DNA of 64,000 bases from JALOLV01 sp046295175 (GCA_046295175.1 JBKBNY010000010.1:124001-188000); one strand, 5' to 3'. Counted from the first letter of the stretch, positions 34,474 to 44,020 are shown. Program-made: numbers and translations. The notes: generated by a model from the sequence alone, not told the origin.

Positions 34474-35151
34474 CTATTTTTTCTTTTTCTTACTGATGGT
34501 TTTTAATCTTAATGGTGTAGGCTTGGTTCTTCTTGCACCTTTTCGGGCTTGTTTTTTCACCACTTTTGGTGGTTTATTGGTGCTAAACATGCGATTGACA
34601 ATAAACAGAATCGACCTTGAAACAAAACCTCCGATAGTGTTGTAATAAATCAACAGCATTTTCTTAGTCTCTTTTCCAATCAATTTTAGTTCATTACTGA
34701 TAAACCCTTTGTAAAGGATTTTTCTCAAAACTTTCTGCTGGTCTTTCTGAATACCCTCCTCGATAGAGCCACCCAAAACATATTTTTTTCGGTGAGTTTT
34801 GGCGTATTCCATGGTATCTTTTAACATGTATGAATAATACACACATCGAAGCCAAATCGGTGTTTTTGAAGCTATCCAGATACATGTAATCTCCAGAAAA
34901 TCGTTTTCATTGACATTATGCCTTTTGAGTAGGTCTTTTTTTTGCCAAGCCTTAAATACATCAAGGTATCTAAAGTTATTTCCATTAATACAGTACCCTC
35001 CGATGGGCGTCTCGCCATGATAAATTAATACACTCGTACTTCTTTTTAAGTAATCAATAGAAATATCGGCGTTTGCCTTGATTCTGTAGTTTTCAATGTA
35101 GATGTTTCGCAGAACATCATCTTCGCAAGTAACAGCTTTGATGTTTTTCAT
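34474..35151 (-). CDS. GNAT-like protein of the duplicated cassette (copy B)
   Basis: A 225-residue paralogue of the 12128-12754 product. Shared blocks are IGGYCINGN...RYL (about 50-64), FLEITCIWIA (85-94), RKKYVLGGS (about 121-129) and LLIYYNTIGGF. It adds a ~35-residue very Lys/Arg-rich tail (KKQARKGARR... to KKKKK) missing from copy A except for a short basic end, which could bind nucleic acid or membranes. It is convergent with the regulator, with 1 bp between the stops. Fold assignment to GNAT is inference. Confidence 0.5.
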   Translation of the reverse strand: MKNIKAVTCEDDVLRNIYIENYRIKANADISIDYLKRSTSVLIYHGETPIGGYCINGNNFRYLDVFKAWQKKDLLKRHNVNENDFLEITCIWIASKTPIWLRCVYYSYMLKDTMEYAKTHRKKYVLGGSIEEGIQKDQQKVLRKILYKGFISNELKLIGKETKKMLLIYYNTIGGFVSRSILFIVNRMFSTNKPPKVVKKQARKGARRTKPTPLRLKTISKKKKK

Positions 35152-35224
35152 TTTTAGTAGAGTTTGGGTAAAACGTATTTATCACCTCGATAGCAAGATG
35201 TATTTTTATTAAGATTTTCTTTTT

Positions 35225-36910
35225 TCAATACCTACTCCCCACAACCACTTTCAACTTTGCAGTTTGGCGTTTGCCATTCGGATTAAATACATCAACCAAA
35301 AAAATGTAGTATCCGACTGGTAAAGTGCCTAATGAATCCCCTCTTCCATCCCATTCGATGCTTCCCGAAAAACCTGCGATGTAGTTCTGAGCAAGTTGCC
35401 GTACCAGCCTCCCATTTATGTCGAATATGTTGATATTCAGCACATTACCAGATTCTTCAAAGTTGTAAATCAACTTAGTTGACTCATTAAAACCATCGCC
35501 TTCGGGTGTAAAAATTTCGGGTTCGATTCTGAAAACCGAGTTCGATTCGCTATTATCTTGAATCCCTTGAGAATTCACATAGCCGGGCGTGCCGTAGCCT
35601 TCTGAACTCGCCGCCGAGTACCAATTTTGAGAATCATTTGATGGTTTATTACTATCTCTTTTTTCGAGCGAAACACCTCTTTTATCATCGAGTAGAGGGT
35701 GGTGCATTGTAGCTTTATAATCGAACCTATCCCAAACTTTTTGTTTGTCATTTAGCAGAATTACCGTTCCCGAATCATCGGGATACGAAGGGAGCGATGC
35801 CATCTCCAAAAAGTTTTCTTTTACGGCTTTAAAGTATTGATTCTCAACAACTTGGACATTGCTCGTTAACACCAAAAATTGTTTGGGCTTCAAGATAAAA
35901 TTATCGGTCGTAATTTTGCGAATCGAAGCAACTTTACCAGCTTTGTCAATATTTGCCAAAGACCAATCTTTGAGCGAGAGAATTTTATTTGAGCGATTAT
36001 AAACCTCGACATAATCTACACCATCGGGTAGTGGGTCAAATAATACTTCATTTAAGACAACATCACTTGAATCGGCCGACTTGACATTCCCTAAAAGTAT
36101 CGAGGCATCACGCAGGATATTACCCGAACAATCAGCAATATTTTTAAGATTTAATTGATAAATCGTATTGTCTTGAAGTGCTTGATTAAGTATCAAGTTT
36201 ACGTTTTTGTTGACTGGCGACTCGATAGCTATTTGGCTGACTGACAGTCCGTTACTAATCCCGTAAGCCAATCTACTCACCGCCGATACGCTGTCTAATT
36301 TCTCCGAAAAAATCAGTTTTATAGTCGTCAGATTCGGCTGTTCAAATCTCAATAACGATGGCGGCGTGAGGTCTGGTTTATTAGCTTTTACGGAGTTTTC
36401 TTTGGCTGGCGTACCACCCTGTGAGTTTTCGGAAGAGGTCCAGTTTGCTTCTTCGACACACGGAAAATTCGTATCAATCATTTCGAGCGAATACCCTCCG
36501 TTTCGTTTAGAATCATACCATTTATCGGTATAGCTTACACTAAAAATTGTTTGGTTTCGGTCGTTTCTTAGAGCAATCGTAGTACCAGTGTTATTGAGTG
36601 TGAAATTGCTGATAACCAACGTTTTACCGAATTTAGAAAAAGTTGCTTCGTCAACTTTTTCGCACAAGACTACGTATTCTTTCGGCTGGATTATGTAGTT
36701 GCTAAATGTCTGAGTTGTTGTGCCAATTTGTAGTTTTACTCTGGCAAGCGAAATGGCTCTATCGGTACGGTTATAAAGTTCGATGTATTCTTTTTCGGGC
36801 AATCCACGCGTGGGCGTTGGGTCGGCCATTATCTCGGTGATAATTAACTCATTGACCGACTGGGCAATCCCAAAAAATGGAAGTAAAATAAGTATCAACA
36901 GCAATCTCAT
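35225..36910 (-). CDS. Secreted protein with two lamin-tail domains and a CHU_C/FlgD-like C-terminus
   Basis: A 561-residue protein started at the ATG at 36910, which places a signal peptide at the N-terminus (MRLLLILILLPFFGIAQ). It has two lamin-tail (LTD) domains (ELIITEIMADPTP..., VVLNEVLFDPLPDGVDYVEVYN...), separated by an Ig-like region (LRFEQPNLTTIKLIFSEKLD). The last ~90 residues match the gliding-motility-associated CHU_C/FlgD Ig fold: TPEGDGFNESTKLIYNF, ... WDGRGDSLGTLPVGYYIFLVDV. That C-terminus is a type IX secretion signal in many Bacteroidetes, so the protein is probably exported to the cell surface. Confidence 0.85.
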   Translation of the reverse strand: MRLLLILILLPFFGIAQSVNELIITEIMADPTPTRGLPEKEYIELYNRTDRAISLARVKLQIGTTTQTFSNYIIQPKEYVVLCEKVDEATFSKFGKTLVISNFTLNNTGTTIALRNDRNQTIFSVSYTDKWYDSKRNGGYSLEMIDTNFPCVEEANWTSSENSQGGTPAKENSVKANKPDLTPPSLLRFEQPNLTTIKLIFSEKLDSVSAVSRLAYGISNGLSVSQIAIESPVNKNVNLILNQALQDNTIYQLNLKNIADCSGNILRDASILLGNVKSADSSDVVLNEVLFDPLPDGVDYVEVYNRSNKILSLKDWSLANIDKAGKVASIRKITTDNFILKPKQFLVLTSNVQVVENQYFKAVKENFLEMASLPSYPDDSGTVILLNDKQKVWDRFDYKATMHHPLLDDKRGVSLEKRDSNKPSNDSQNWYSAASSEGYGTPGYVNSQGIQDNSESNSVFRIEPEIFTPEGDGFNESTKLIYNFEESGNVLNINIFDINGRLVRQLAQNYIAGFSGSIEWDGRGDSLGTLPVGYYIFLVDVFNPNGKRQTAKLKVVVGSRY

Positions 36911-36938
36911 TCGATATGGATTTTGGTAATTCAAAAAT

Positions 36939-36985
36939 AAATATGGCACAACTCGTGGCTATTCGCAAACGGTTGTGCCATATTT
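36939..36985 (-). terminator. Terminator of the H1-like gene
   Basis: Perfect 14-bp arms AAATATGGCACAAC (36939-36952) and GTTGTGCCATATTT (36972-36985), with T-rich flanks on both sides, about 100 bp past the H1-like stop. Confidence 0.7.
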
Positions 36986-37082
36986 TTTAAAAATTATTCA
37001 AAATACTGTGTAAAATTACCTGAATGTCTCAAATAGAGGATTTTTATTCGTCATTCGAAGCATTCGGAAAATTCTATCTTAT

Positions 37083-37484
37083 TTACTCTGCTTTTTTCTC
37101 GGTCGGTTTTGGCGAAACAGCCTTTGGTGCAGGTTTTGCTGCTGGCTTAGCAGGAGTTTTGGCAGGAGGCGTTTTCGTCACGGTAGGCTTCGGCATTGGG
37201 CTTGGTTTTGCTGGTGCAGGAGCCTCTGCCTTAGTTTTTTTGTCTTCTTTTTTACCTTTTTTTTCAGCCTTTTTAGCCTCTTTTTTGGCTTTTTTCTCGG
37301 CTTTTTTAGCTTCTTTTTCTTTATCTTTTACTTCTTCTTTTCTAATTTTCGCTATTTTCTTGGCCAATTCTTTGGCTGCTTTGTCAATCGCCTTCTGTAT
37401 TTTTTTGTGAGTTGTTTCTCCCTTGATTACCTTCGCCAATGATTCAGCAATCTCGGCGGCTTTTTGCTTTGTTTCGGATTTCAT
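37083..37484 (-). CDS. Histone H1-like Lys/Ala/Pro-rich protein
   Basis: A 133-residue protein. The first ~45 residues are a helical, charged segment (SLAKVIKGETTHKKIQKAID). Residues about 46-85 are runs of KKAEKKAKKEAKK type. The remainder is an Ala/Pro/Lys tail (AKPSPMPKPTVTKTPPAKTP) as in eukaryotic H1 tails and bacterial H1-like proteins. Probably binds DNA non-specifically and affects nucleoid packing. Composition alone supports this. The opposite strand holds a mirror ORF (37024-37410) that I regard as an artefact of the low-complexity sequence. Confidence 0.7.
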   Translation of the reverse strand: MKSETKQKAAEIAESLAKVIKGETTHKKIQKAIDKAAKELAKKIAKIRKEEVKDKEKEAKKAEKKAKKEAKKAEKKGKKEDKKTKAEAPAPAKPSPMPKPTVTKTPPAKTPAKPAAKPAPKAVSPKPTEKKAE

Positions 37485-37589
37485 TGCAATATCTATTAAA
37501 ATAATTTGACTAAATAAAAATTTACAAATACAACGACTAAATTTCTAATAAACAAAATTTTTGTGTTAAGTTTTTAATAAATTTATTAG

Positions 37590-38240
37590 ATGATACCATT
37601 TGAATTTTATATAGAAGACATTATTAAACTGATTATCTCGGTAGGTACGGGGGCAATCATCGGCTTTGAGCGTGAATACCACAGCAAATCGGCAGGGCTA
37701 CGCACCATGATTCTGATTTGTTTGGGTTCTACGCTGTTTACGATTATCTCAATCAAACTCGGCACCGACCCTTCACGTGTTGCGGCCAATATCGTTACTG
37801 GAATTGGCTTTGTAGGCGGTGGAATTATCTTTAGAGACAATAGCAATAGCCGCATTACGGGTATCACGACCGCTGCAACGGTTTGGGTAACGGCAGCGTT
37901 GGGAATGTGCGTTGGGTTTGGTACTAAACTCTACGGAACTGGCCTTATAGCGATGATTTTTGTGATAATTACGCTATATTCGTTGGTTTGGGTACAAGAC
38001 CGAATCAAGAAAAATAATCTTATTCGCACGTATCGGATTGTCTGCAAATTTAAGAATTCGACTCTCAAAAACTACGAGGATAAATTTGAGCAATTTGGGT
38101 TAGAAGCTCGTCGGGGTGTTCAGAGCAAAACTGGAGAGGTGATTTCGGGGACGTGGATTGTTCAAGGCCCCGAAAAAAAACACGAAAGGGCCATCAAGTT
38201 TTTTTTGAATGACCCCGAAATAATGGAATTTGATTTTTAA
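37590..38240 (+). CDS. MgtC/SapB-family membrane protein
   Basis: A 216-residue protein with about four N-terminal membrane segments and the MgtC core motif GAIIGFEREYHSKSAGLRTMILICLGS (split here: GAIIGFERE, SAGLRTM), then VGFVGGGIIFRD and AATVWVTAALGMCVG. The C-terminal ~75 residues are a soluble, ACT-like domain as in typical MgtC proteins. The family is linked to Mg limitation, membrane potential and intracellular survival in other bacteria. Role here unknown. Confidence 0.88.
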   Translation: MIPFEFYIEDIIKLIISVGTGAIIGFEREYHSKSAGLRTMILICLGSTLFTIISIKLGTDPSRVAANIVTGIGFVGGGIIFRDNSNSRITGITTAATVWVTAALGMCVGFGTKLYGTGLIAMIFVIITLYSLVWVQDRIKKNNLIRTYRIVCKFKNSTLKNYEDKFEQFGLEARRGVQSKTGEVISGTWIVQGPEKKHERAIKFFLNDPEIMEFDF

Positions 38241-38241
38241 C

Positions 38242-38270
38242 ACCTGACGGAGCAAAAGCCGCCGTCAGGT
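38242..38270. terminator. Bidirectional terminator between mgtC-like gene and nadB
   Basis: Arms ACCTGACGG (38242-38250) and CCGTCAGGT (38262-38270) around an 11-nt loop, between convergent stops 2 bp and 12 bp away. Confidence 0.7.
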
Positions 38271-38282
38271 TTGATATATCTT

Positions 38283-39872
38283 TTACAAAACCGAATTCTC
38301 AGGTTTTCCGCCTACTTTGTAGGGGTAATCGGTTGTGTAGTGCAGCCCCCGACTTTCTTTGCGTTTCATAGCACAACGTACTACGAGTTCGGCACATTGA
38401 ATCAGGTTGCGTAATTCGCAAAGTTTCACCGATAACTTGGTACGTTTATAAAAATCCTCGGTTTCGTCCTTGAGCATTTTGATGCGTCGGAAGGCACGCT
38501 CCAAACGAAAATCTGAACGAACGATACCGACATAATCCGACATCATGCGTTGCATTTCTCGCAGGTTGTGCGTTACCAAAACTTCTTCGTTTGATTGTGT
38601 AGTGCCAAATTCATCCCAAGCAGGTACGTTTTCTTGATACGCAAAATTATCGACTTCGTCTAATGCCGCTTGTGCGATTCGATGCCCAAAAACTGCGGCT
38701 TCGAGTAGCGAATTCGATGCCAAACGATTGGCCCCGTGCAAACCCGTCGAAGAACATTCGCCGCAGGCAAATAGCCTCTTTATCGAAGAACGACCCATTT
38801 CATCTACCAAAATTCCACCGCACAGATAATGTGCTGCTGGCACAACTGGTATGTAATCTTTAGTCATGTCGATTCCCAAACTCAAACATTTCTCATAAAT
38901 CGTCGGGAAATGCTGCATAATCAATTCTTTGGGCTTGTGTGTAATATCGAGATAAACGTGGTCATCGCCCCATTTTTTCATCTCGGCATCAATCGAACGA
39001 GCCACTACATCACGAGGAGCCAGCGAACCACGCTCATCGTAATTATACATAAATTCTTCGCCTTTTTTATTACGCAAAACGCCACCCTCGCCACGTACGG
39101 CCTCGGTAATCAAGAAACTTGGATATTCGCCAGGGTTATAAAGCGAAGTTGGGTGAAACTGAATCATCTCCATGTCTCGCACTTTGCCTTTGGCACGATA
39201 GACCATCGCAATACCATCGCCAGTTGCTATCACGGGGTTGGTTGTAGCCGAATAAATATGCCCTGCACCGCCCGTTGCCATCACGGTCATTTTCGATAAA
39301 ATGGTTTCTACATTGCCCGTATGAACATCTAAAGCATAAACTCCATAGCAATTAATATCGGGCGATTCACGCGTGATTTCGACCCCAAGGTGGTGTTGAG
39401 TAATGATTTCTACGGCGTAGTAATGCGTCTGAATCTCGATATTTGGATTACTATGAACCTCTTCGAGCAATGCCCTTTCGATTTCTTTTCCGGTAATATC
39501 TTTGTAATGAAGAATCCTCTTTGCCGAGTGTCCACCCTCACGAGTTAGGTCGTATTCGCCATCGTGTTTGTCAAAATTTGTTCCGTACTCAATCAACTCC
39601 TTGATTCGGTCGGGGCCTTCTTTCACAACGATTTCAACCGTTTTTCTATCGCACAATCCATCTCCTGCAATGAGTGTATCTTGTATATGCTTTTCGAACG
39701 AATCAGTCTCGGGGTCGAACACCGCCGCGATTCCACCTTGGGCATATTTTGTATTGGTTTCGTCTTCGTTTACTTTGGTCAATACCAAAACCTTTCCTTT
39801 CTGAGAAGCCTTGATAGCAAAGCTCAATCCTGCAATTCCCGAACCTATGACTAAGAAATCTACTTTTTTCAT
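38283..39872 (-). CDS. nadB: L-aspartate oxidase
   Basis: A 529-residue flavoprotein that oxidises L-aspartate to iminoaspartate in the first step of de novo NAD synthesis. It has the N-terminal FAD motif VIGSGIAGLSFAIKA (7-21), the substrate region TREGGHSAKRI, MATGGAGHIY, and the C-terminal FAD motif CGECSSTGLHGANRLASNSLLEA, then the helical cap domain. Full length. It is divergent from nadC (151-bp gap), so two of the three pathway genes share an upstream region. nadA is not in the window. Confidence 0.96.
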   Translation of the reverse strand: MKKVDFLVIGSGIAGLSFAIKASQKGKVLVLTKVNEDETNTKYAQGGIAAVFDPETDSFEKHIQDTLIAGDGLCDRKTVEIVVKEGPDRIKELIEYGTNFDKHDGEYDLTREGGHSAKRILHYKDITGKEIERALLEEVHSNPNIEIQTHYYAVEIITQHHLGVEITRESPDINCYGVYALDVHTGNVETILSKMTVMATGGAGHIYSATTNPVIATGDGIAMVYRAKGKVRDMEMIQFHPTSLYNPGEYPSFLITEAVRGEGGVLRNKKGEEFMYNYDERGSLAPRDVVARSIDAEMKKWGDDHVYLDITHKPKELIMQHFPTIYEKCLSLGIDMTKDYIPVVPAAHYLCGGILVDEMGRSSIKRLFACGECSSTGLHGANRLASNSLLEAAVFGHRIAQAALDEVDNFAYQENVPAWDEFGTTQSNEEVLVTHNLREMQRMMSDYVGIVRSDFRLERAFRRIKMLKDETEDFYKRTKLSVKLCELRNLIQCAELVVRCAMKRKESRGLHYTTDYPYKVGGKPENSVL

Positions 39873-40023
39873 TAATGATAAATGAGTGAGAACTAATTTC
39901 GATTCAAAGTTTGAAAACCATATCCATATTTACAAATATTTTAGAGGTTTTGATAAATTCTCTATCTTTGAACAAACTTTAAAGATTAAGAATCTTTTCA
40001 AATTCAAGAAAATCAAGGTTATA

Positions 40024-40887
40024 ATGGCTTACGAATATCTCACAAAAGCAAATCTCCGTAAATTTATAAAATCGGCACTTGCCGAAGACGTCGGCGATGG
40101 CGACCACACTTCTCTCTCGACCGTTCCTGCCGATGCAGTCGGAAAAGCTCGGCTTTTAGTCAAAGACAATGGCATCTTGGCGGGAGTCGAATTGGCAAAA
40201 ATGATTTTCAAAATCGTAGATAAAGACCTCAAAATAAAGGTTTTAAAAAAAGACGGTCAACCTATCAAATACGGCGATATTGTGTTGTATGTCGAGGGCC
40301 GAGACCGCTCGATACTCACTGCCGAGCGTTTGGTTTTGAACTGTATGCAACGCATGAGCGGCATTGCTACCGTAACAAATGCCATCGTGAAATCGCTCGA
40401 AGGAACAAAAACCAAGGTTCTGGATACCCGCAAAACAACTCCAAATTTCAGAATGATTGAGAAATGGGCAGTTACGATTGGCGGGGGGGTCAATCACCGT
40501 TATGGACTTTTTGATATGATTCTGATAAAAGACAACCACGTTGACTACGCCGGCGGTATCAAAAATGCTCTCAACGCGGCTTTTGATTACAACAAAAAAA
40601 CGGGTAAAAACCTGCCAATTGAGATTGAAGTAAGGAATCTGGATGAATTATCGCAGGTACTCGAAGTCGGTGGCGTTATCAGAATCATGCTCGATAATTT
40701 TAGTTTTGAGAATATCCGAGCCGCTCTCAAAATAATTGATGGACGATTTCCGGTTGAGGCATCGGGCGGTATCAATCCTCAAAATGTACGTGAATATGCC
40801 GAATGTGGCGTAGATTATGTTTCGATGGGTTACCTAACGCACTCGGCCAAAAGTCTTGATTTGAGTCTGAAAGCGGTTAAAGAATAA
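40024..40887 (+). CDS. nadC: Nicotinate-nucleotide pyrophosphorylase (quinolinate phosphoribosyltransferase)
   Basis: A 287-residue cytosolic enzyme that turns quinolinate and PRPP into nicotinate mononucleotide. I place the start at ATG 40024 (MAYEYLTKANLRKFIKSALAE). The frame extends 46 codons upstream but that part looks non-coding. Family marks: AEDVGDGDHTS, ERLVLNCMQRMSGIAT, DTRKTTPNFRMIEKWAV, GGGVNHRYGLFDMILIKDNH and VEASGGINPQNV, SMGYLTHS. Divergent from nadB. The next gene (glycerophosphodiester phosphodiesterase) starts 5 bp after the stop, so they may be co-transcribed. Confidence 0.96.
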   Translation: MAYEYLTKANLRKFIKSALAEDVGDGDHTSLSTVPADAVGKARLLVKDNGILAGVELAKMIFKIVDKDLKIKVLKKDGQPIKYGDIVLYVEGRDRSILTAERLVLNCMQRMSGIATVTNAIVKSLEGTKTKVLDTRKTTPNFRMIEKWAVTIGGGVNHRYGLFDMILIKDNHVDYAGGIKNALNAAFDYNKKTGKNLPIEIEVRNLDELSQVLEVGGVIRIMLDNFSFENIRAALKIIDGRFPVEASGGINPQNVREYAECGVDYVSMGYLTHSAKSLDLSLKAVKE

Positions 40888-40892
40888 TTCGG

Positions 40893-41780
40893 ATGAAAAA
40901 GCTCTTCTTACTTCTCATTTTGCCAATTATGTCATTTGAACAAATAAAAAACGGCTTCGAGATTCAAGGACACAGAGGCTGCCGTGGACTACGCCCCGAA
41001 AATACAGTTCCGGCTTTTCTGCACGCACTCGATTTGGGTGTACAGACACTCGAACTGGATGTTGTAATCTCAAAAGACCATAAAGTTGTGGTTTCGCACG
41101 AGGCATATTTTAATCCTGCGATTTCGACCGACCCAAACGGAAATCTGATAACAAAAGAAACGCAAAGTAACCTTTACCAGCTTGATTATGAGCAGATTAA
41201 AAAATACGACGTAGGTAAGCGAGGCAATGCGGGCTACCCCGAACAAGTAAAAATGGAGGTCTCAAAGCCGCTTTTGAGCGAGGTTCTCAAAACCTGCGAG
41301 AAGTATATAAAAGACAAAAAACTGGGAAACATCAAATACAATATAGAAATCAAGAGCGAAGAAAAAGAATATAAAATTTACCAGCCCGAGGTTTCGGTTT
41401 TTTGTGAATTGGTCTATAAAGAAATCATTAAATATTTGCCCGCCAATCGGGTGATTTTGCAGAGTTTCGATGCCAATGTGATGCGTTATCTGAATTTTCA
41501 GATGCAATCCAAAAAATTCAAAAAAATAACGCTTTCGTGGCTAATCGAACCCTTTGATAATCAGAACGTTGAGAAAAATATCGAAAAATTAGGCTTCAAA
41601 CCAGATATTTGGAGTCCATTTTTTGCTAAATTGAACAAAGAAATTGTCGAAGATTTGCACCAGAGAGGTATCAGGGTGATTCCGTGGACGGTCAATCTCA
41701 GAAAAGACATGGAGAATATCAAGGCTATGGGCTGCGACGGACTCATTACCGATTACCCCGACCGAGCCAAAGGATTGTAG
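40893..41780 (+). CDS. Glycerophosphodiester phosphodiesterase
   Basis: A 295-residue GDPD-domain enzyme that cleaves glycerophosphodiesters to glycerol-3-phosphate and an alcohol. It has H27/R28 in GHRGCRGLRPENT, E54 and D56 in LELDVVIS, and H69 in VVSHE, the usual metal/catalytic set. The C-terminal barrel motifs are IPWTVN and GCDGLITDYPD. A short hydrophobic N-terminus (MKKLFLLLILPIMSFEQ) could be a signal peptide, so the enzyme is probably periplasmic. Starts 5 bp after nadC. Confidence 0.92.
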   Translation: MKKLFLLLILPIMSFEQIKNGFEIQGHRGCRGLRPENTVPAFLHALDLGVQTLELDVVISKDHKVVVSHEAYFNPAISTDPNGNLITKETQSNLYQLDYEQIKKYDVGKRGNAGYPEQVKMEVSKPLLSEVLKTCEKYIKDKKLGNIKYNIEIKSEEKEYKIYQPEVSVFCELVYKEIIKYLPANRVILQSFDANVMRYLNFQMQSKKFKKITLSWLIEPFDNQNVEKNIEKLGFKPDIWSPFFAKLNKEIVEDLHQRGIRVIPWTVNLRKDMENIKAMGCDGLITDYPDRAKGL

Positions 41781-41854
41781 AGACTGTTTCCAGATTTGGC
41801 CAGACTTGTTACTTTTGATTAATATTTGTAGATTTGATTATCAAATTACTTGAT

Positions 41855-42460
41855 ATGGAGATTATTGAATCAATACCTAAAAAAACGAGGAATAAGATAC
41901 CCGAACATCTTATCTATGAGATGGTCGATGGTCGTCCGATTTACTATGCGGGTTATCAGAATGTGGTCAAAGGTATTATCAATTCAGAAGCTATTATGGG
42001 GTCGAGTGCTATTCAAAGTTATATTCTACATTTGATTCAAAAATTTTTGAATCGCCATCCATTAGAAAAGGACATTATTTTATTGAGCAATGAACTTGGT
42101 CTAAAATTTAAAAGTAAATCTTGGAGAAGTTGCGATTTGGCTATTTTTAAAAAAGGAAGTATACCTACCGAGCAATTATTCGACGACCATTATGTCGATA
42201 TTCCTCCAAACGTAGTCATTGAGGTAGATACAAAAGCAGATTTGAAAAACTACGACAACGAAGAGCATTATTATCGAGAAAAAACTCAACAACTGCTCGA
42301 TTTCGGGGTCGAAAAAGTAATCTGGATTTATACCAAAAATCCAAGAAAAATCTTGGTAGCAGAAAACGGTAAAGATTGGCTTCTTAAAAATTGGAACAAA
42401 GAAGTAGAAATCATGCCCGACTGCCTACTTAATCTACAAGATTTAATTGACAATCAATAA
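41855..42460 (+). CDS. Uma2-family (DUF820) putative endonuclease
   Basis: A 201-residue protein from the ATG at 41855 (the frame goes back to a TTG at 41834). It has the Uma2/DUF820 restriction-like fold: NELGLKFKSKSWRSCDLAIF followed by VVIEVDTKAD (catalytic E-x-D type residues) and YYREKTQQLLDFGVEKVIWIY. Family members are widespread in Bacteroidetes and Cyanobacteria. Their biological role is unclear, and nuclease activity is inferred from the fold. Lone gene. Confidence 0.85.
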   Translation: MEIIESIPKKTRNKIPEHLIYEMVDGRPIYYAGYQNVVKGIINSEAIMGSSAIQSYILHLIQKFLNRHPLEKDIILLSNELGLKFKSKSWRSCDLAIFKKGSIPTEQLFDDHYVDIPPNVVIEVDTKADLKNYDNEEHYYREKTQQLLDFGVEKVIWIYTKNPRKILVAENGKDWLLKNWNKEVEIMPDCLLNLQDLIDNQ

Positions 42461-42493
42461 ACAACAACAAAACCCTATCTATTATCAGTGAGC

Positions 42494-44014
42494 ATGTTGA
42501 ATGAAATACTCGGCTTTTTTATGAAAAGGCGTATCAGTAGGATTGAAGAAATGATGAATAATCCTATAGAAACGCAAGAGACAGTCTTTCATGACCTCAT
42601 CGAAAAAGCCCGTTATACAGAGTGGGGAATGCTCTATGGATACAGCAGTATTTACACGATTCAGGATTTTCAAGAACGAGTACCCGTCTCGACCTACGAA
42701 GAACTCTTTCCGTTTATCGAGCGAGTACTCAAAGGCGAACAAAATATTCTTTGGTCTTCTGATATAAAGTGGTTCTCAAAATCGTCGGGAACGACCAACG
42801 CACGAAGCAAATTCCTACCTATTTCTGCCGAATCTCTCGAAGATTGCCATTATCGCGGCGGAAAAGACGTAATGACGCTCTTCTTGAATAACCATCCAGA
42901 ATCAGGGATTTTTGAAGGAAAAGGGCTATCAATCGGTGGAACTCTGCATAATAATCCGTATAATCCAAATACACAAGCTGGCGATGTATCGGCGGTGATA
43001 ACTAAGAATCTACCCGCTTGGGCCGATTTTATCCGTACCCCGCCTATCGACGTAGCATTGATGGAAAAATGGGAGGAGAAAATGGAGCAAATGATAGAAA
43101 TTTGCTCAAAAGAGAATGTTACGAGTGTGCTGGGCGTACCAACTTGGACTGTTGTGCTACTCGAAAACATCATGGAGCGTTTGGGTAAAAAGAATATGCT
43201 TGAAGTTTGGCCAAACTTTGAGGTTTTCGTACACGGAGCGGTAAATTTTCAGCCTTATCGTGAGTATTTCCAGACGAAATTGTTTCCATCAGATACGGTA
43301 CAGTACATGGAAACCTACAACGCATCGGAGGGTTTCTTTTCGATGCAAGACGAACTCGGTAGAGTTGGTGAAATGCTCTTGATGCTCGACTACGGAATTT
43401 TCTACGAATTTATCCCGATGGAAGAATGGGATAAAGAATATCCAAAAGCCTTGACTCTTGGCGAAGTAGAATTAGATAAAAATTATGCTCTCGTTATCTC
43501 GACTAATGCAGGGCTTTGGCGATACAAGATTGGTGATACGATTAAATTTACCTCAAAATATCCTTTCAGAATCAAAGTGAGCGGCCGCACCAAACACTTT
43601 ATCAATGCTTTTGGCGAAGAAGTAATCATCGAGAACGCCGAAGCGGCTATCACAGAGGCTTGTTCGGCTACAAATGCCATCATTACCGACTACACCGCTG
43701 GGCCAGTTTATATGGGTGATAGCACCAAAGGCAGCCACGAATGGATTATAGAGTTTTCGCAACAACCCGACGACGAAACGGTTTTTAAGCGAATCTTGGA
43801 CGAGACCATCCGCAAGGTAAATTCGGATTACGATGCCAAACGCTACAAAGACATGGCACTGCTCGAACCCAAAATTCATTTTGTGCCATCGGGTACATTT
43901 TATAATTGGATGTCGAAACGTGGCAAATTGGGCGGACAGCACAAAGTACCACGTTTGAGCAATTCGAGAGAATATTTAGACGATATTCTTGAATTAGTAA
44001 AGGAGAATGTCTAA
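42494..44014 (+). CDS. GH3-family acyl-adenylate enzyme
   Basis: A 506-residue protein of the GH3 auxin-responsive-promoter family, adenylate-forming enzymes that join carboxylates to amino acids in plants. The phosphate-binding loop KSSGTTNARSKFLP (about 96-109), the YNASEGFFSMQ motif (about 277-287) and the C-terminal signature IKVSGRTKHFINAFGEEVI are clear. Bacterial homologues are common in Bacteroidetes but their substrate is unknown. Start at ATG 42494 preferred over GTG 42488. Confidence 0.9.
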   Translation: MLNEILGFFMKRRISRIEEMMNNPIETQETVFHDLIEKARYTEWGMLYGYSSIYTIQDFQERVPVSTYEELFPFIERVLKGEQNILWSSDIKWFSKSSGTTNARSKFLPISAESLEDCHYRGGKDVMTLFLNNHPESGIFEGKGLSIGGTLHNNPYNPNTQAGDVSAVITKNLPAWADFIRTPPIDVALMEKWEEKMEQMIEICSKENVTSVLGVPTWTVVLLENIMERLGKKNMLEVWPNFEVFVHGAVNFQPYREYFQTKLFPSDTVQYMETYNASEGFFSMQDELGRVGEMLLMLDYGIFYEFIPMEEWDKEYPKALTLGEVELDKNYALVISTNAGLWRYKIGDTIKFTSKYPFRIKVSGRTKHFINAFGEEVIIENAEAAITEACSATNAIITDYTAGPVYMGDSTKGSHEWIIEFSQQPDDETVFKRILDETIRKVNSDYDAKRYKDMALLEPKIHFVPSGTFYNWMSKRGKLGGQHKVPRLSNSREYLDDILELVKENV

Positions 44015-44020
44015 AGCAGA

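Noticed and set aside
37024..37410. 128-aa open frame on the + strand opposite the H1-like gene
   Set aside because: Its Phe/Leu/Ala/Ser-rich low-complexity product is the mirror of AAG/GCC-rich Lys/Ala codons. The minus strand gives a sensible H1-like protein with its own terminator.
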